Source of the DNA: Pseudovibrio zosterae
GTDB lineage: Bacteria; Pseudomonadota; Alphaproteobacteria; Rhizobiales; Stappiaceae
DNA: 64,000 bases
Assembly (NCBI RefSeq): GCF_033843645.1
Contig: NZ_JAWXVZ010000001.1
Location: 372,001-436,000 of the forward strand
Direction: 5' to 3'
Shown here: one piece after another, positions 16,149 through 25,004 of the stretch
Layout of the letters: every line of letters starts with the position of its first letter
Numbering within the stretch: the stretch's first letter is position 1
Position numbers and translations under genes: made by a program
Notes under the pieces: generated by a model
What the model was told of the DNA's origin: nothing
Seen by the model: only the letters and a program-made list of their open reading frames with translations
The model's database searches: none

Positions 16149-17351
16149 ATGAGCCGCATTCTGAAGTTGTTTTTCATTACTCTCGTTTGCGCAATTGGCT
16201 GGCCAGCTTTTTCTAACGCTAGTCAGCTACAGCTTTCGGGTGATGAGCGCTGGTTGGTATTGGCGGCGCGGGAAGACCGGCAAGACGCTATAATGGAAGC
16301 ACGGGAAAGCAGCTATTTTCTGCCTAGAACCTTTGTGGTGCGCGCAAAAAACGGCTGGTATGCCATTCTCTCAGGGCCTGTTCAGGCGCAGACTATGGAG
16401 CAAATTCGCAAAGCTGACTACGCCAACGCTGTGCCTGAAGATGCGTACCTTTCCAAAGGAAGCAATTATCGTGAGTTGATTTGGTCCTCGCCTGAGATGG
16501 TGCGTGTGGAGCTTGATGGTAACGCCAGGGCCTCAGCCCAACTTGAAAACCTGAAGGTGGAGGTGGTTCGAAAAAATGCGGAAGGCAACCCGAGCGACGG
16601 GGAAGACTTCGTTGAAACCTTCCTCGATATCACGCTCCATGACGCAAACGGGGCGCCACTTTATGCGCTAAAAACGGATACGGATGTTTATTCGTCCTTC
16701 GGTAACTCATTGGAAATGCTGAGAATACTGCCAGACACGCCCTATCCTCAGGTGATTGTGCGCCGCTACACCGGCGGGGCACACTGCTGTATCGACATGT
16801 CCATTCTGACCACGGACGAGGAGAACAACTGGGTGACCGTGCGCGCCGGGACCTTTGACGCTGGCGCTAACTATCGGGTTTTTGATCTTGACGGCGATGG
16901 GACGCTGGAGCTCCTGACTGTCGACCAGAGTTTCCTCTACTTGTTCGCCCCTTATGCTGGGAGTCTTGCGCCGCTGGAGATACAGCGCCTTGAAGGTACA
17001 AGGATCGTCAACGTAAGTGCCGATCCTGCATATCGTAGTGAATTTGTCAGCGAGCTCAATAGCTTGGAAGAATATGCTGCTCAGCGTGCAGACCTCTGGA
17101 ATGCAAACGGCTTTTTAGCAGCCTGGGCGGCGGTGAAGACCCGCCTCGGTGACTTTATCCCCGCTCTGGCCCGTGTGACCGAAAGCCATGGTCCTTCCGA
17201 TGGCTTTGGTGTTCGTGTCTGCCCAGATGGAAGCAACATTGAAAACTGCTCCTATGAACAATCCGTCGTTCTGCCATTCCCCGCAGGTCTCACCGTGCAT
17301 CTGGTGCAACAAGGTTATCTTGCATCCGGCGCTGACGAGAACGCACAGTAA
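16149..17351 (+). CDS. exported protein of unknown function
   Basis: 400 residues with a clear signal peptide (residues 1-24, cleavage near SNAS). Residues ~30-90 (WLVLAAREDRQDA... FVVRAKNGWYAILSGP) look like a repeat-type module for binding or SPOR-like folding. The central YTGGAHCCIDM and the later FDLDGDGTLELL (a Ca-binding-like DxDxDG turn) recall secreted or periplasmic proteins with FG-GAP-like blades. Two Cys pairs may form disulfides. No enzymatic motif is visible. It stands alone between divergent pfkB and convergent pheT, with its own upstream region and a shared terminator. Confidence 0.7.
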   Translation: MSRILKLFFITLVCAIGWPAFSNASQLQLSGDERWLVLAAREDRQDAIMEARESSYFLPRTFVVRAKNGWYAILSGPVQAQTMEQIRKADYANAVPEDAYLSKGSNYRELIWSSPEMVRVELDGNARASAQLENLKVEVVRKNAEGNPSDGEDFVETFLDITLHDANGAPLYALKTDTDVYSSFGNSLEMLRILPDTPYPQVIVRRYTGGAHCCIDMSILTTDEENNWVTVRAGTFDAGANYRVFDLDGDGTLELLTVDQSFLYLFAPYAGSLAPLEIQRLEGTRIVNVSADPAYRSEFVSELNSLEEYAAQRADLWNANGFLAAWAAVKTRLGDFIPALARVTESHGPSDGFGVRVCPDGSNIENCSYEQSVVLPFPAGLTVHLVQQGYLASGADENAQ

Positions 17352-17362
17352 CGCAATAAAAA

Positions 17363-17386
17363 ACGCGGCTTCAAATGAAGCCGCGT
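17363..17386. terminator. bidirectional terminator between the exported unknown and pheT
   Basis: Ten-bp perfect stem ACGCGGCTTC with GAAGCCGCGT around an AAAT loop. The flanking AATAAAAA and CCTTTTAG give U-runs on both strands, fitting two convergent genes. Confidence 0.88.
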
Positions 17387-17412
17387 CCTTTTAGTCTTGT
17401 AATATCAGCGTC

Positions 17413-19830
17413 TTAACTGCGAAGCGCGCCGCCGGTGGATTTCGCAACTGCCTGTACGATCTTTGCAGAGACAGCCTCGATATCCTCATCGGTGAGGGTC
17501 TTCTTGGTTGGCTGCAGCATCACGTCAATGGCGAGCGAACGCTGGCCTTCCGGAACGCCTTGGCCTTCGTAGATATCGAAGAGCGTCACATCAACGATCA
17601 GCGCCTTGTCTGCACCGCGTGCAGCTCGCAGCAGCTTCTCAACCGGCACACCCTTGTCGACCACGAAAGCATAGTCGCGGCGAACGGGCATAAGATCAGG
17701 GGCCACAAACGCGCCCTTGGACTTGGTCGGCTTCTTCTTTGGCTCTGGAGCTGCGTCCACAAAGATCTCGAAGGCCACCAAAGGACCTTCAATATCAAGG
17801 TCTTCCAGTGTTTGCGGGTGAATTTCACCGAAGTACGCCAAGGTGTTCTTTGGTCCCATCTTCAGCGCGCCGGAGCGGCCCGGATGGTAATAGGACGGTG
17901 CATCGGTGAAGACCATCAGCTTGTCTGTTGCAACACCAATGGCGCTCAGGGCTGCTTCCGCATCGGCTTTGGCATCGAACACATGAACCGCCTCGGAGTT
18001 GCCAGACCAGTGACGACCTGCGCCATCCAGAACGGCGGTGCCGCGGCGTACGCCGGAGACCATAACCTTTTGATCTTTCTCGGAATCTCCGAGGAAGACC
18101 TGCCCAACTTCGAAGAGCGCAACATCCGGAAAACCGCGGTCCGCGTTGCGCTGTGCTGCTGCCAAAAGACCTGGCAGAAGGGAAGGGCGCATGTCGGACA
18201 TGTCTGCGGAAATCGGGTTCGCCAGCTTCAGTTCCGGCTGGCCACCACCGAAAACTTCCGCGTGTGCAGCGGGGATAAAGGACCAGGTCACCGCCTCATC
18301 CAGACCGCGCGCAGCAAGGGCACGGCGGGCGTTTGAGCGGCGAATCTGACTGGTTGTCAGTACCTTCTGGGAGACAGGCTCCATGCGTGGCAGCGTAGCG
18401 GACGGCACCTTGTCGATGCCGACGATGCGCATAACTTCTTCCACCAGATCTGCTTTGCCGTGAACATCTGGACGCCAGCTTGGCGGGGAAACCTTCACAA
18501 CATCGCCAGTTCCGGAGACCCAGAAGCCGAGCATGGTCAGAACGGCCTTGATTTCTGCATGGGAAACTTCGAGTCCGGAAAGGCGCTTCACTTCCGAATA
18601 CGGGAAGTCGATCATGCGCTCTTCCTGCGGGATTTCCCCGGTCAGCTTTGGCGCGCTTGGCTCGCCGCCACAAAACTCCACAGCGAGTTTCGTTGCAAGA
18701 TCAAGGCCTTCCATTGTGTAGGTTGGGTCAACGCCGCGCTCAAAGCGGTAGCGCGCATCGGTAGATATGCCCAGCTTGCGGCCAGTGCGTGCGATGGTCA
18801 ATGGGTTCCAGAGCGCCGATTCGATGATCACGTTGGTGGTGTTCTCATCACAGCCGCTCACTTCGCCGCCCATGATGCCACCAAGAGACTCAACGCCGTT
18901 GTCGTCAGCAATCACAACAACACTTTCGTCTACCTGGTAGGTCTTGCCATCAAGGCCAACAAGTTCTTCGCCCTGTTTGCCGTAACGCACTACCAGATCG
19001 CCAGAAACCTTATCCGCATCAAACACATGGAGCGGACGGCCCTGATCGAAAGTGATGTAGTTGGTGATGTCCACGAGGGCATTAATCGGACGCAGGCCAA
19101 TGGCAACAAGGCGCTTTTGCAGCCACTTCGGAGACGGGCCATTCTTGACGCCGCGCACAACGCGGTAACCAAACGCCGGGCAATCCTCGGTGGTTTCGCC
19201 CAGCTCAATGCGCACATTCACGTTTGCGTCGAAGTTTGCGTTGAATTGCGTTTTTTCCGTATTTTTGAGCGTGCCAAGGCCAGAAGCTGCAAGGTCGCGT
19301 GCAATGCCATGAACACCCGCGCAGTCAGGGCGGTTTGGCGTCAGACCAATCTCGATGACAGGGTCATCCAGACCTGCATACTGAACATAGGGAACACCCA
19401 CAGGTGCGTCCTCTGGCAGGTCGATGATGCCGTCATGCTCGTCAGACAATTCCAGCTCGCGCTCGGAAGCCATCATGCCGAAGCTTTCCACGTCGCGAAT
19501 CTTGCCAACGGACAGGGTGACATCAAGACCGGGAACATAATCGCCCGGCTTCGCGAACACGCCCTTCAGACCGGTGCGGGCGTTTGGCGCGCCACATACC
19601 ACCTGCACAGGTTCGCCCTCGCCAGTGTCGACTTTCAGAACCCGCAGACGGTCTGCATTCGGGTGCTGCACCGCTTCCAGAACATGAGCAATGCGGAAAC
19701 TGCCAAGACGATCGGCCGGGTTGGTGACTTCCTCAACCTCCAGACCAATCATGGTCAACCGTTCAAGGATCTCTTCAAGGCTAGCGTCGGTCTCAAGATG
19801 GTCCTTGAGCCAGGAAAGAGTGAATTTCAT
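17413..19830 (-). CDS. pheT: phenylalanyl-tRNA synthetase beta subunit
   Basis: 805 residues, the normal length. Domains in order are an N-terminal OB-fold tRNA-binding domain (about residues 40-150, with HPNADRLRVLKVDTG), the B3/B4 editing domain (about 210-380, with GLRPINALVDITNYI), the B5 domain (about 400-475), the core synthetase-like domain, and the C-terminal anticodon-binding FDX-ACB domain (about 710-805). It pairs with PheS to charge tRNA-Phe. It follows pheS by 39 nt on the minus strand. Unlike the common order, infC-rpmI-rplT is not directly upstream but about 18 kb away on the other strand. Confidence 0.97.
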   Translation of the reverse strand: MKFTLSWLKDHLETDASLEEILERLTMIGLEVEEVTNPADRLGSFRIAHVLEAVQHPNADRLRVLKVDTGEGEPVQVVCGAPNARTGLKGVFAKPGDYVPGLDVTLSVGKIRDVESFGMMASERELELSDEHDGIIDLPEDAPVGVPYVQYAGLDDPVIEIGLTPNRPDCAGVHGIARDLAASGLGTLKNTEKTQFNANFDANVNVRIELGETTEDCPAFGYRVVRGVKNGPSPKWLQKRLVAIGLRPINALVDITNYITFDQGRPLHVFDADKVSGDLVVRYGKQGEELVGLDGKTYQVDESVVVIADDNGVESLGGIMGGEVSGCDENTTNVIIESALWNPLTIARTGRKLGISTDARYRFERGVDPTYTMEGLDLATKLAVEFCGGEPSAPKLTGEIPQEERMIDFPYSEVKRLSGLEVSHAEIKAVLTMLGFWVSGTGDVVKVSPPSWRPDVHGKADLVEEVMRIVGIDKVPSATLPRMEPVSQKVLTTSQIRRSNARRALAARGLDEAVTWSFIPAAHAEVFGGGQPELKLANPISADMSDMRPSLLPGLLAAAQRNADRGFPDVALFEVGQVFLGDSEKDQKVMVSGVRRGTAVLDGAGRHWSGNSEAVHVFDAKADAEAALSAIGVATDKLMVFTDAPSYYHPGRSGALKMGPKNTLAYFGEIHPQTLEDLDIEGPLVAFEIFVDAAPEPKKKPTKSKGAFVAPDLMPVRRDYAFVVDKGVPVEKLLRAARGADKALIVDVTLFDIYEGQGVPEGQRSLAIDVMLQPTKKTLTDEDIEAVSAKIVQAVAKSTGGALRS

Positions 19831-19869
19831 GTCTCTTCTCTTTAATAGCGTGCGATCAGGACCGCGGGG

Positions 19870-20952
19870 TTATCGGGAGAGGCCAGCCATCAGGCTTGGC
19901 ATGTCGAGCGGACGGAAGCCGTAATGCTTCAGCCAGCGCACATCCGCGTCAAAGAAGGCACGCAGATCCGCCATGCCGTACTTGAGCATGGCCAGACGGT
20001 CGATGCCCATTCCCCACGCAAAGCCCTGATAAACATCGGGATCCAGACCGCAGTTGCGCAGCACATTCGGGTGAACCATGCCGCAGCCCAGAATTTCCAT
20101 CCAGTCTTCGCCTTCGCCGATCTTCACCTCAGCGCCGGAGCGGTCGCACTTCACGTCCACTTCCATGGACGGTTCGGTGAACGGGAAGAAACTTGGGCGG
20201 AAGCGCAGCTCCACATTCTCCACCTCGAAGAACGCCTTGAGGAACTCTTCCAATGTGCCCTTCAGGTGACCAATATGGGTGGTCTTGTCGATCACAAGGC
20301 CTTCCATCTGGTGGAACATGGGTGTGTGGGTCTGGTCGCTGTCACAGCGATAGGTCCGACCCGGAATGATGATGCGCAGCGGTGGCTCCTGATTGCGCAT
20401 GGTGCGAATTTGAACCGGAGACGTGTGGGTGCGCAGCAACAGGCGCTCGCCGTCTTCCTTCGGATTAAAGAAGAAGGTGTCATGCATCTCGCGGGCCGGG
20501 TGGCCCTCCGGGAAGTTCAGCGCAGTGAAGTTCAGTTCATCGGTTTCGATGTCCGGGCCTTCGGCAACGGAAAAGCCCATATCGGCAAAAATCGCGGTGA
20601 GCTCTTCGGTCACCTGAGAGACCGGGTGAATGCGGCCGCTCTCCGCTGGCGCAACGCGCAGCGGCTGGGTCACATCAATGGTCTCGCTGGCAAGGCGGGC
20701 CTCAAGGGCTTCTTTTTTCAAGACTTCCTTGCGCGCGGCAATGGCATCGCCCACACGGGTCTTGAGCCCGTTCAGGGCCGGACCCATTTCCTTGCGCTCT
20801 TCGGGAGACATCTTGCCAAGAGTCTTCATCTTTTCAGAGACAGACCCCTTCTTGCCAAGGGCAGCAACGCGCACATCTTCCAGCGCAGCCTCGGTGGTGG
20901 CCGCGTCAATGGCGGCGGAGATCTCGGCTTCGAGAGTTTGAAGGTCGGACAT
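19870..20952 (-). CDS. pheS: phenylalanyl-tRNA synthetase alpha subunit
   Basis: 360 residues, the usual length. The N-terminal coiled-coil arm for tRNA binding (residues ~1-90) precedes a class II synthetase core with motif 2 (the QIRTMRNQEPPLRII / YRCD region) and motif 3 (GFAWGMGIDRLAMLKYG). HPVSQV and FHQMEGLVID are typical PheS sequences. It forms the (alpha-beta)2 enzyme with PheT downstream. The region upstream of its start is the repeat tract 20953-22597, with no gene between it and the next CDS. Confidence 0.97.
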   Translation of the reverse strand: MSDLQTLEAEISAAIDAATTEAALEDVRVAALGKKGSVSEKMKTLGKMSPEERKEMGPALNGLKTRVGDAIAARKEVLKKEALEARLASETIDVTQPLRVAPAESGRIHPVSQVTEELTAIFADMGFSVAEGPDIETDELNFTALNFPEGHPAREMHDTFFFNPKEDGERLLLRTHTSPVQIRTMRNQEPPLRIIIPGRTYRCDSDQTHTPMFHQMEGLVIDKTTHIGHLKGTLEEFLKAFFEVENVELRFRPSFFPFTEPSMEVDVKCDRSGAEVKIGEGEDWMEILGCGMVHPNVLRNCGLDPDVYQGFAWGMGIDRLAMLKYGMADLRAFFDADVRWLKHYGFRPLDMPSLMAGLSR

Positions 20953-21454
20953 AATCCCTCAAAGGTTTGCAGCTTCGCCCATTGCGGGCGATCATCATAT
21001 GAAAATCGTGGAGTGTGTTTTAGCAGAAATGCCAGCGCTTTCCAGTGCCACACCCCCAGCTTTTGGCAGTTTTTGCCGCAAAGCGAAAAAGCCGGTGTAA
21101 CCCGTTGCAAAATACGGATCACGCCATGCGATCAGGGAGAGGCAAGGGAGAGGTATCAGGCGGCATGCCTGCGGCGTGGTGGGCGCGGTCGCTGCCTCAG
21201 CCACGCCGGGTCATAAATCGCCCGCATGCCGGTCCAGAATTGAGCCGGGCCTGAACATCTTTGAAGATGATCACGTGCAGGGACATGTCATGCGCCTTGA
21301 GTGGTTGCGGATGCGCGAAACCTAGCAGAGCTTCGGGCGCTGGGGCAAGATGTTTTCTGGATCCCGGCTCGGAGGCCGGGATGACGCAGGGTGTGTGGGG
21401 TAGGGTTTGGGCCTTTAACCTAGTGTGGGGCATGGTCGAGCTTTTATCTCAGGC

Positions 21455-21588
21455 GTCATCCCGCGCTTGACGCGGGATCCAGAGCCGCGGAAAAGCATGC
21501 CATGGGTTTCACCGCCAGTGTTGACCACAAGCGTGACCTTGTGCGGGTCGGGGTGTCTGGTGGATCCCGGCTCGGTGGCCGGGATGAC
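21455..21588. repeat. REP/BIME-like unit, copy 1
   Basis: 134-bp unit. It opens with GTCATCCCGCGCTTGACGCG, whose CCCGCG/CGCGGG arms form a hairpin, and closes with CCCGGCTCGGTGGCCGGGAT, a second hairpin. The outer ends GTCATCCCG and CGGGATGAC are inverted repeats. It is identical over the whole unit and about 30 bp beyond to copy 2, so it is a recent duplication. Confidence 0.85.
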
Positions 21589-21686
21589 AGGAAGGGGAGT
21601 GGTCGAGGTTCTAGCCTTCAATCTAGTGTGGGGCACGCGCGGATCTTAAACCTAGTGTGAGGTACGGCTGTACTTTTTCCTCTGGC

Positions 21687-21820
21687 GTCATCCCGCGCTT
21701 GACGCGGGATCCAGAGCCGCGGAAAAGCATGCCATGGGTTTCACCGCCAGTGTTGACCACAAGCGTGACCTTGTGCGGGTCGGGGTGTCTGGTGGATCCC
21801 GGCTCGGTGGCCGGGATGAC
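21687..21820. repeat. REP/BIME-like unit, copy 2
   Basis: Identical by eye to copy 1 and offset by 232 bp. The identity continues through GGAAGGGGAGTGGTCGAGG downstream, so the duplicated module is larger than the hairpin-bounded unit. Confidence 0.85.
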
Positions 21821-21889
21821 AGGAAGGGGAGTGGTCGAGGTTCTAGCCTTCAACCTAGTGTGAGGTATGGCTGTACTTTTATCTCAGGC

Positions 21890-22025
21890 GTCATCCCGCG
21901 CTTGACGCGGGATCCAGAGTCGTTCGGAAAAGCGTGCGAAGGAGTTCACTATCTGTCGCGGCCACAAGCGTGACTTTGTCCGGGTCGGGGCGTCTGGTGG
22001 ATCCCGGCTCGGGGGCCGGGATGAC
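21890..22025. repeat. REP/BIME-like unit, copy 3 (divergent centre)
   Basis: Same end hairpins as copies 1 and 2 but a different interior: GAGTCGTTCGGAAAAGCGTG, then sequence that differs until ACAAGCGTGAC. The right hairpin has GGGGGCC in place of GGTGGCC. Confidence 0.8.
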
Positions 22026-22337
22026 GGGAAGGGGAGTGGTCGAGGTTCTGCGGTCACACCGGGGTTGGTGCGTGGTTCTGCTAGGTGGAGTGCTCGCACC
22101 ATAGGTCGTGTGCCGTGCTTCGTGCTGATAGCCTATTGTGTAGTGCTGCAGTTGAGCTGTCAGCCCCTTGCTCTGGATCCCGGATGTGCGCTTCGCTTCT
22201 CCGGGATGACGCAGGGTGTGTGGGGCAGTGCTGGGCCTTCAACCTGATGTGAGGCAGGGCTGGGGCCATCAATCTAGTGTGGGGCACGCGCGGACCTTAA
22301 ACCTAGTGTGAGGTATGGCTGTACTTTTATCGCAGGC

Positions 22338-22473
22338 GTCATCCCGCGCTTGACGCGGGATCCAGAGTCGTTCGGAAAAGCGTGCCATGGGTTTCACCGC
22401 CAGTGTTGACCACAAGCGTGACCTTGTGCAGGTCGGGGTGTCTGGTGGATCCCGGCTCGGAGGCCGGGATGAC
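22338..22473. repeat. REP/BIME-like unit, copy 4 (mosaic)
   Basis: The left third matches copy 3 (TCGTTCGGAAAAGCGTG) while the middle matches copies 1 and 2 (ATGGGTTTCACCGCCAGTG). This mosaic is what recombination or gene conversion between the units would leave. Confidence 0.8.
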
Positions 22474-22597
22474 GGATGGAGGGGGCGTTTCTCTGTCAAC
22501 TCGGTGCGGGGCGTTGGTAAACAGCCCTCGCGGTTTGGGGCGTTGCGGGACAAAGAAGAAGGGCCGCCACGGTGTGACGGCCCGAATGGGTGAGGCT

Positions 22598-24232
22598 TTA
22601 GACAAAGTCTGCCAAGAAGCCTGTCGAGTAGTTGTGAAAGTCAATCTGGTCGACGTTATAGTTCCAGAATGAGCCTTCAACATCACCGAGGCCTTGGCCG
22701 CGCTGCCAGTTCAGGTTTTCGGCAACATCTGTACTATCGATACTGTGAATGACTTCTCTGACCGTGAAACGATCGAAGTTGAAGTCAGTTCCATTAAAAT
22801 CGTTGTTGCGCTCCCCTCTGACGTGCCAAGTGATGAACTCGCGGTCTGTGTTACCGATCCAGCCTTGCTCGAAATACGTCATATTGTAGACGTCAAATCC
22901 GAGGTCTTCCACAAGGCCTGGGTCGAAATGGGTCTTCCGGTCCGCTACCGCCTCGATGTGCGCGCGAAGCGCAATGGAGTTGGCAAGGTCCGTGTATTCA
23001 TCGAAGGCTTTGTTGAGGGATACCTTGAGATTGCGTGTATCGGCACCGCTGCCCTCCAGGTCCTCAATCACGCGTTTTCCGATTTCGAATACATCTTCAA
23101 TGCGCTCCAGATGCTCGATGCGTTGAATTGTGTCAGGATCGACGCCGTTATCGCCCAAGCCCTCTTTCCTCATGCGCAGCGAGGCTGCCGCTGTGCTCTC
23201 GATTGCCCCTGCAAGAGACAGGACATTGCCCGACATGAGGCTGGTGCCGATGGATGTCAAAGAGCTGACCAGTGTAAGGAAGGCCGCAGCGTCTGCGTCT
23301 CCTTTGTTACCGTCATGTTGATCGTCGGCTTGATCCCAAACCTTCGTTTGCCACTGTTCAAAGCTGTTCGTCCAGTTGTCAAAGGTCACTTTAAGGTTGT
23401 TGATCAGGGCATCGTGGCCAGCCTTGTAATTGCTGTACTTGAACGCCTTGTCGTCGAGCGTTGAGATAAAGGCGTCTGCGTTTCCTTGCAGGGTTGCCAG
23501 TCGAACGTCTATCTGGTCAAAAAGCTCGTGGTAGCTTGAAAATTCCCTTTGAGTGATGTTCGAACCCTGGATCCGCCCCACGGCGTTGGCCGCGTTCAGA
23601 TCTGATCGGTCGGCATAGGTGAAGACGTTCACCTCCAAATCGTCGAGGCCCCAAGCTGCGTCCTTGCCGTTGTTGTTGGAGCCCTTGTTGTATCGCAGCG
23701 CCATGTAGAATGGGTCATCCAGCGCCGTGTAAATGGTGTCGGGGCTGAAGAAGTCTCGGTCGAGTTTGATGCTGTAATGGTACTTCTGGTCGCGATCGGC
23801 CCAAACCTCGGAGCCGCCGCTGCCGTCGATATCAATGTTGGAATCGAGCAGTTTGCGATCCCATGAATAATTCTCTCCAGAACCTGAGCCGTCACGATCG
23901 GTGCGCGTGTAGGAAAAAGTTCCGAGACGAAATGACTCTTCAAAATTGGCTGGCCCGCCGAAAATCGTGATGTCGAGGCCGTTGCCATATGTTTTGCCAT
24001 ACTCATAAAAGTCGAAATCGACGGTAACGTAGGCGATGTTGCTCTGATCTATGCCCTTATCAATGGCATCCTTTGAATAAAACTGGTCAACGCTGCCAGT
24101 GGTGCCGGTCCAGACCCGATCACGGCTGTCAAAGCCGTCTTCAAATGTCTTCAGTCGCCCGTTGCCACCCGGTATGCTTGCAAGGCCTACGTTGATAAAG
24201 CCGCTATCAAATCCAGCATCAATTAGAGACAT
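22598..24232 (-). CDS. orphan protein of unknown function, 544 residues
   Basis: Start at the ATG 24232, with GAGGAGG seven bases upstream. No signal peptide. The acidic N-terminal half (residues 1-215) is Gly/Asp/Tyr-rich, with beta-like segments such as VTVDFDFYEYGKTYGNGLDI and YNKGSNNNGKDAAWGLDDLEV, which looks like a jelly-roll or lectin-like sandwich. The C-terminal half is helical, with a hydrophobic stretch (about 325-365) FLTLVSSLTSIGTSLMSGNV followed by an amphipathic helical region, then a short beta-like tail ending GFLADFV. That split (beta domain plus helical part with a hydrophobic hairpin) is reminiscent of secreted pore-forming or surface proteins, but I recognise no family. 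It is flanked by the repeat tract and an AT-rich upstream region. Confidence 0.7.
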   Translation of the reverse strand: MSLIDAGFDSGFINVGLASIPGGNGRLKTFEDGFDSRDRVWTGTTGSVDQFYSKDAIDKGIDQSNIAYVTVDFDFYEYGKTYGNGLDITIFGGPANFEESFRLGTFSYTRTDRDGSGSGENYSWDRKLLDSNIDIDGSGGSEVWADRDQKYHYSIKLDRDFFSPDTIYTALDDPFYMALRYNKGSNNNGKDAAWGLDDLEVNVFTYADRSDLNAANAVGRIQGSNITQREFSSYHELFDQIDVRLATLQGNADAFISTLDDKAFKYSNYKAGHDALINNLKVTFDNWTNSFEQWQTKVWDQADDQHDGNKGDADAAAFLTLVSSLTSIGTSLMSGNVLSLAGAIESTAAASLRMRKEGLGDNGVDPDTIQRIEHLERIEDVFEIGKRVIEDLEGSGADTRNLKVSLNKAFDEYTDLANSIALRAHIEAVADRKTHFDPGLVEDLGFDVYNMTYFEQGWIGNTDREFITWHVRGERNNDFNGTDFNFDRFTVREVIHSIDSTDVAENLNWQRGQGLGDVEGSFWNYNVDQIDFHNYSTGFLADFV

Positions 24233-24557
24233 CCAATTCCTCCTCAAGTAATGAGTTAACGCAGGGGATTGTTGAATAAAATTAAAATATAAATCCCCTT
24301 ACGTATGGAGACATTGGATGAGTTGCATATGTAACGCTTACATTCAATAGTTGCTTGTTGGAATATGATTTGATTTATTCTTATGAATACAGTCGATTTG
24401 ATCATAGTTATTTATATGTTATGCGTACCGCATATTTGACGGGTAAGAAGTTTGGGAGGGTTTCACATCCCCCTCACAACATTGTTTCTTCGAGACGCTT
24501 CCCCATATGGTAAGGAACCAAACTCTTGAGATTTCGCCGAGTGGAGGATGAGAGGGG
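24233..24557. other. AT-rich divergent intergenic region
   Basis: 325 nt between the orphan gene and msrB, markedly AT-rich compared with its surroundings. It must hold promoters for both. The one regular element is the inverted repeat ATGTAA-CGC-TTACAT at 24329-24343, a possible regulator site. I see no gene in it. Confidence 0.6.
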
Positions 24558-25004
24558 ATGACCTATAAGAAGTCACCGGAAGCACTGAACAATCTGACGC
24601 CCGAGCAGCATTATGTAACCCAGCAGAACGGCACGGAACGGCCGTTTACGGGCCAATATAACGACCATAAGGAGCCGGGCATTTACGTGGACATCGTCTC
24701 TGGCGAACCGCTGTTTGCCTCTGCCCACAAGTTTGAAAGTGGGTGCGGCTGGCCAAGCTTTACCAAGCCAATCGAGCCCGCCCATGTTCAAGAGCTTTCC
24801 GACACCAGCCACGGGATGATCCGTACTGAAGTGCGTTCCACGCATGGGGACAGCCACTTGGGGCACGTGTTTCCAGACGGGCCGCGAGAGCATGGCGGTC
24901 TGCGCTACTGCATCAATTCGGCCGCGCTGCGGTTCATCCACCGGGATGACATGGAGGCCGAGGGCTACGGGGCCTATCTCGATCAAGTGGAGGACGTAAA
25001 ATGA
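24558..25004 (+). CDS. msrB: peptide-methionine (R)-S-oxide reductase
   Basis: 148 residues. Reduces methionine-R-sulfoxide in oxidised proteins. The MsrB fold is clear from GCGWPSF (residues ~56-62), DTSHGMIRTEVRS, HLGHVFPDGP and the catalytic RYCINSAALRF. The two CxxC zinc motifs of the zinc-bearing subclass are absent, so this is a zinc-free MsrB. No signal peptide, so it is cytoplasmic. GAGAGGGG precedes the start. The stop overlaps the msrA start as ATGA, so both reductases are made from one message. Confidence 0.95.
   Translation: MTYKKSPEALNNLTPEQHYVTQQNGTERPFTGQYNDHKEPGIYVDIVSGEPLFASAHKFESGCGWPSFTKPIEPAHVQELSDTSHGMIRTEVRSTHGDSHLGHVFPDGPREHGGLRYCINSAALRFIHRDDMEAEGYGAYLDQVEDVK

Larger units (their letters stand above)
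20953..22597. other. gene-free tract with REP/BIME-like elements
   Basis: No credible gene lies here. The short open frames come from repeated palindromes. The first ~350 nt contain the pheS upstream region and non-repeated sequence. The rest contains four ~135-bp units (listed separately) and two half units ending CCGGGATGAC (21357-21385 and 22173-22210). Linking segments carry a recurring phrase of the form TTNAACCTAGTGTGAGG, seen near 21412, 21618, 21646, 21848, 22267 and 22296, with a degenerate copy near 22240. Confidence 0.85.

Noticed and set aside
18460..19845. 461-codon plus-strand frame opposite pheT
   Set aside because: It is the reverse shadow of pheT, whose domains are complete and conserved. 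Long antisense frames of the same kind lie opposite lepA, nrdE and pheS.
21455..22473. Possible CRISPR array, because of regularly repeated GTCATCCCGCG blocks
   Set aside because: Units are ~135 bp with hairpin ends, spacings of about 200-450 bp are irregular, two units are identical throughout, and no cas gene is in the window. A REP/BIME family explains it better.
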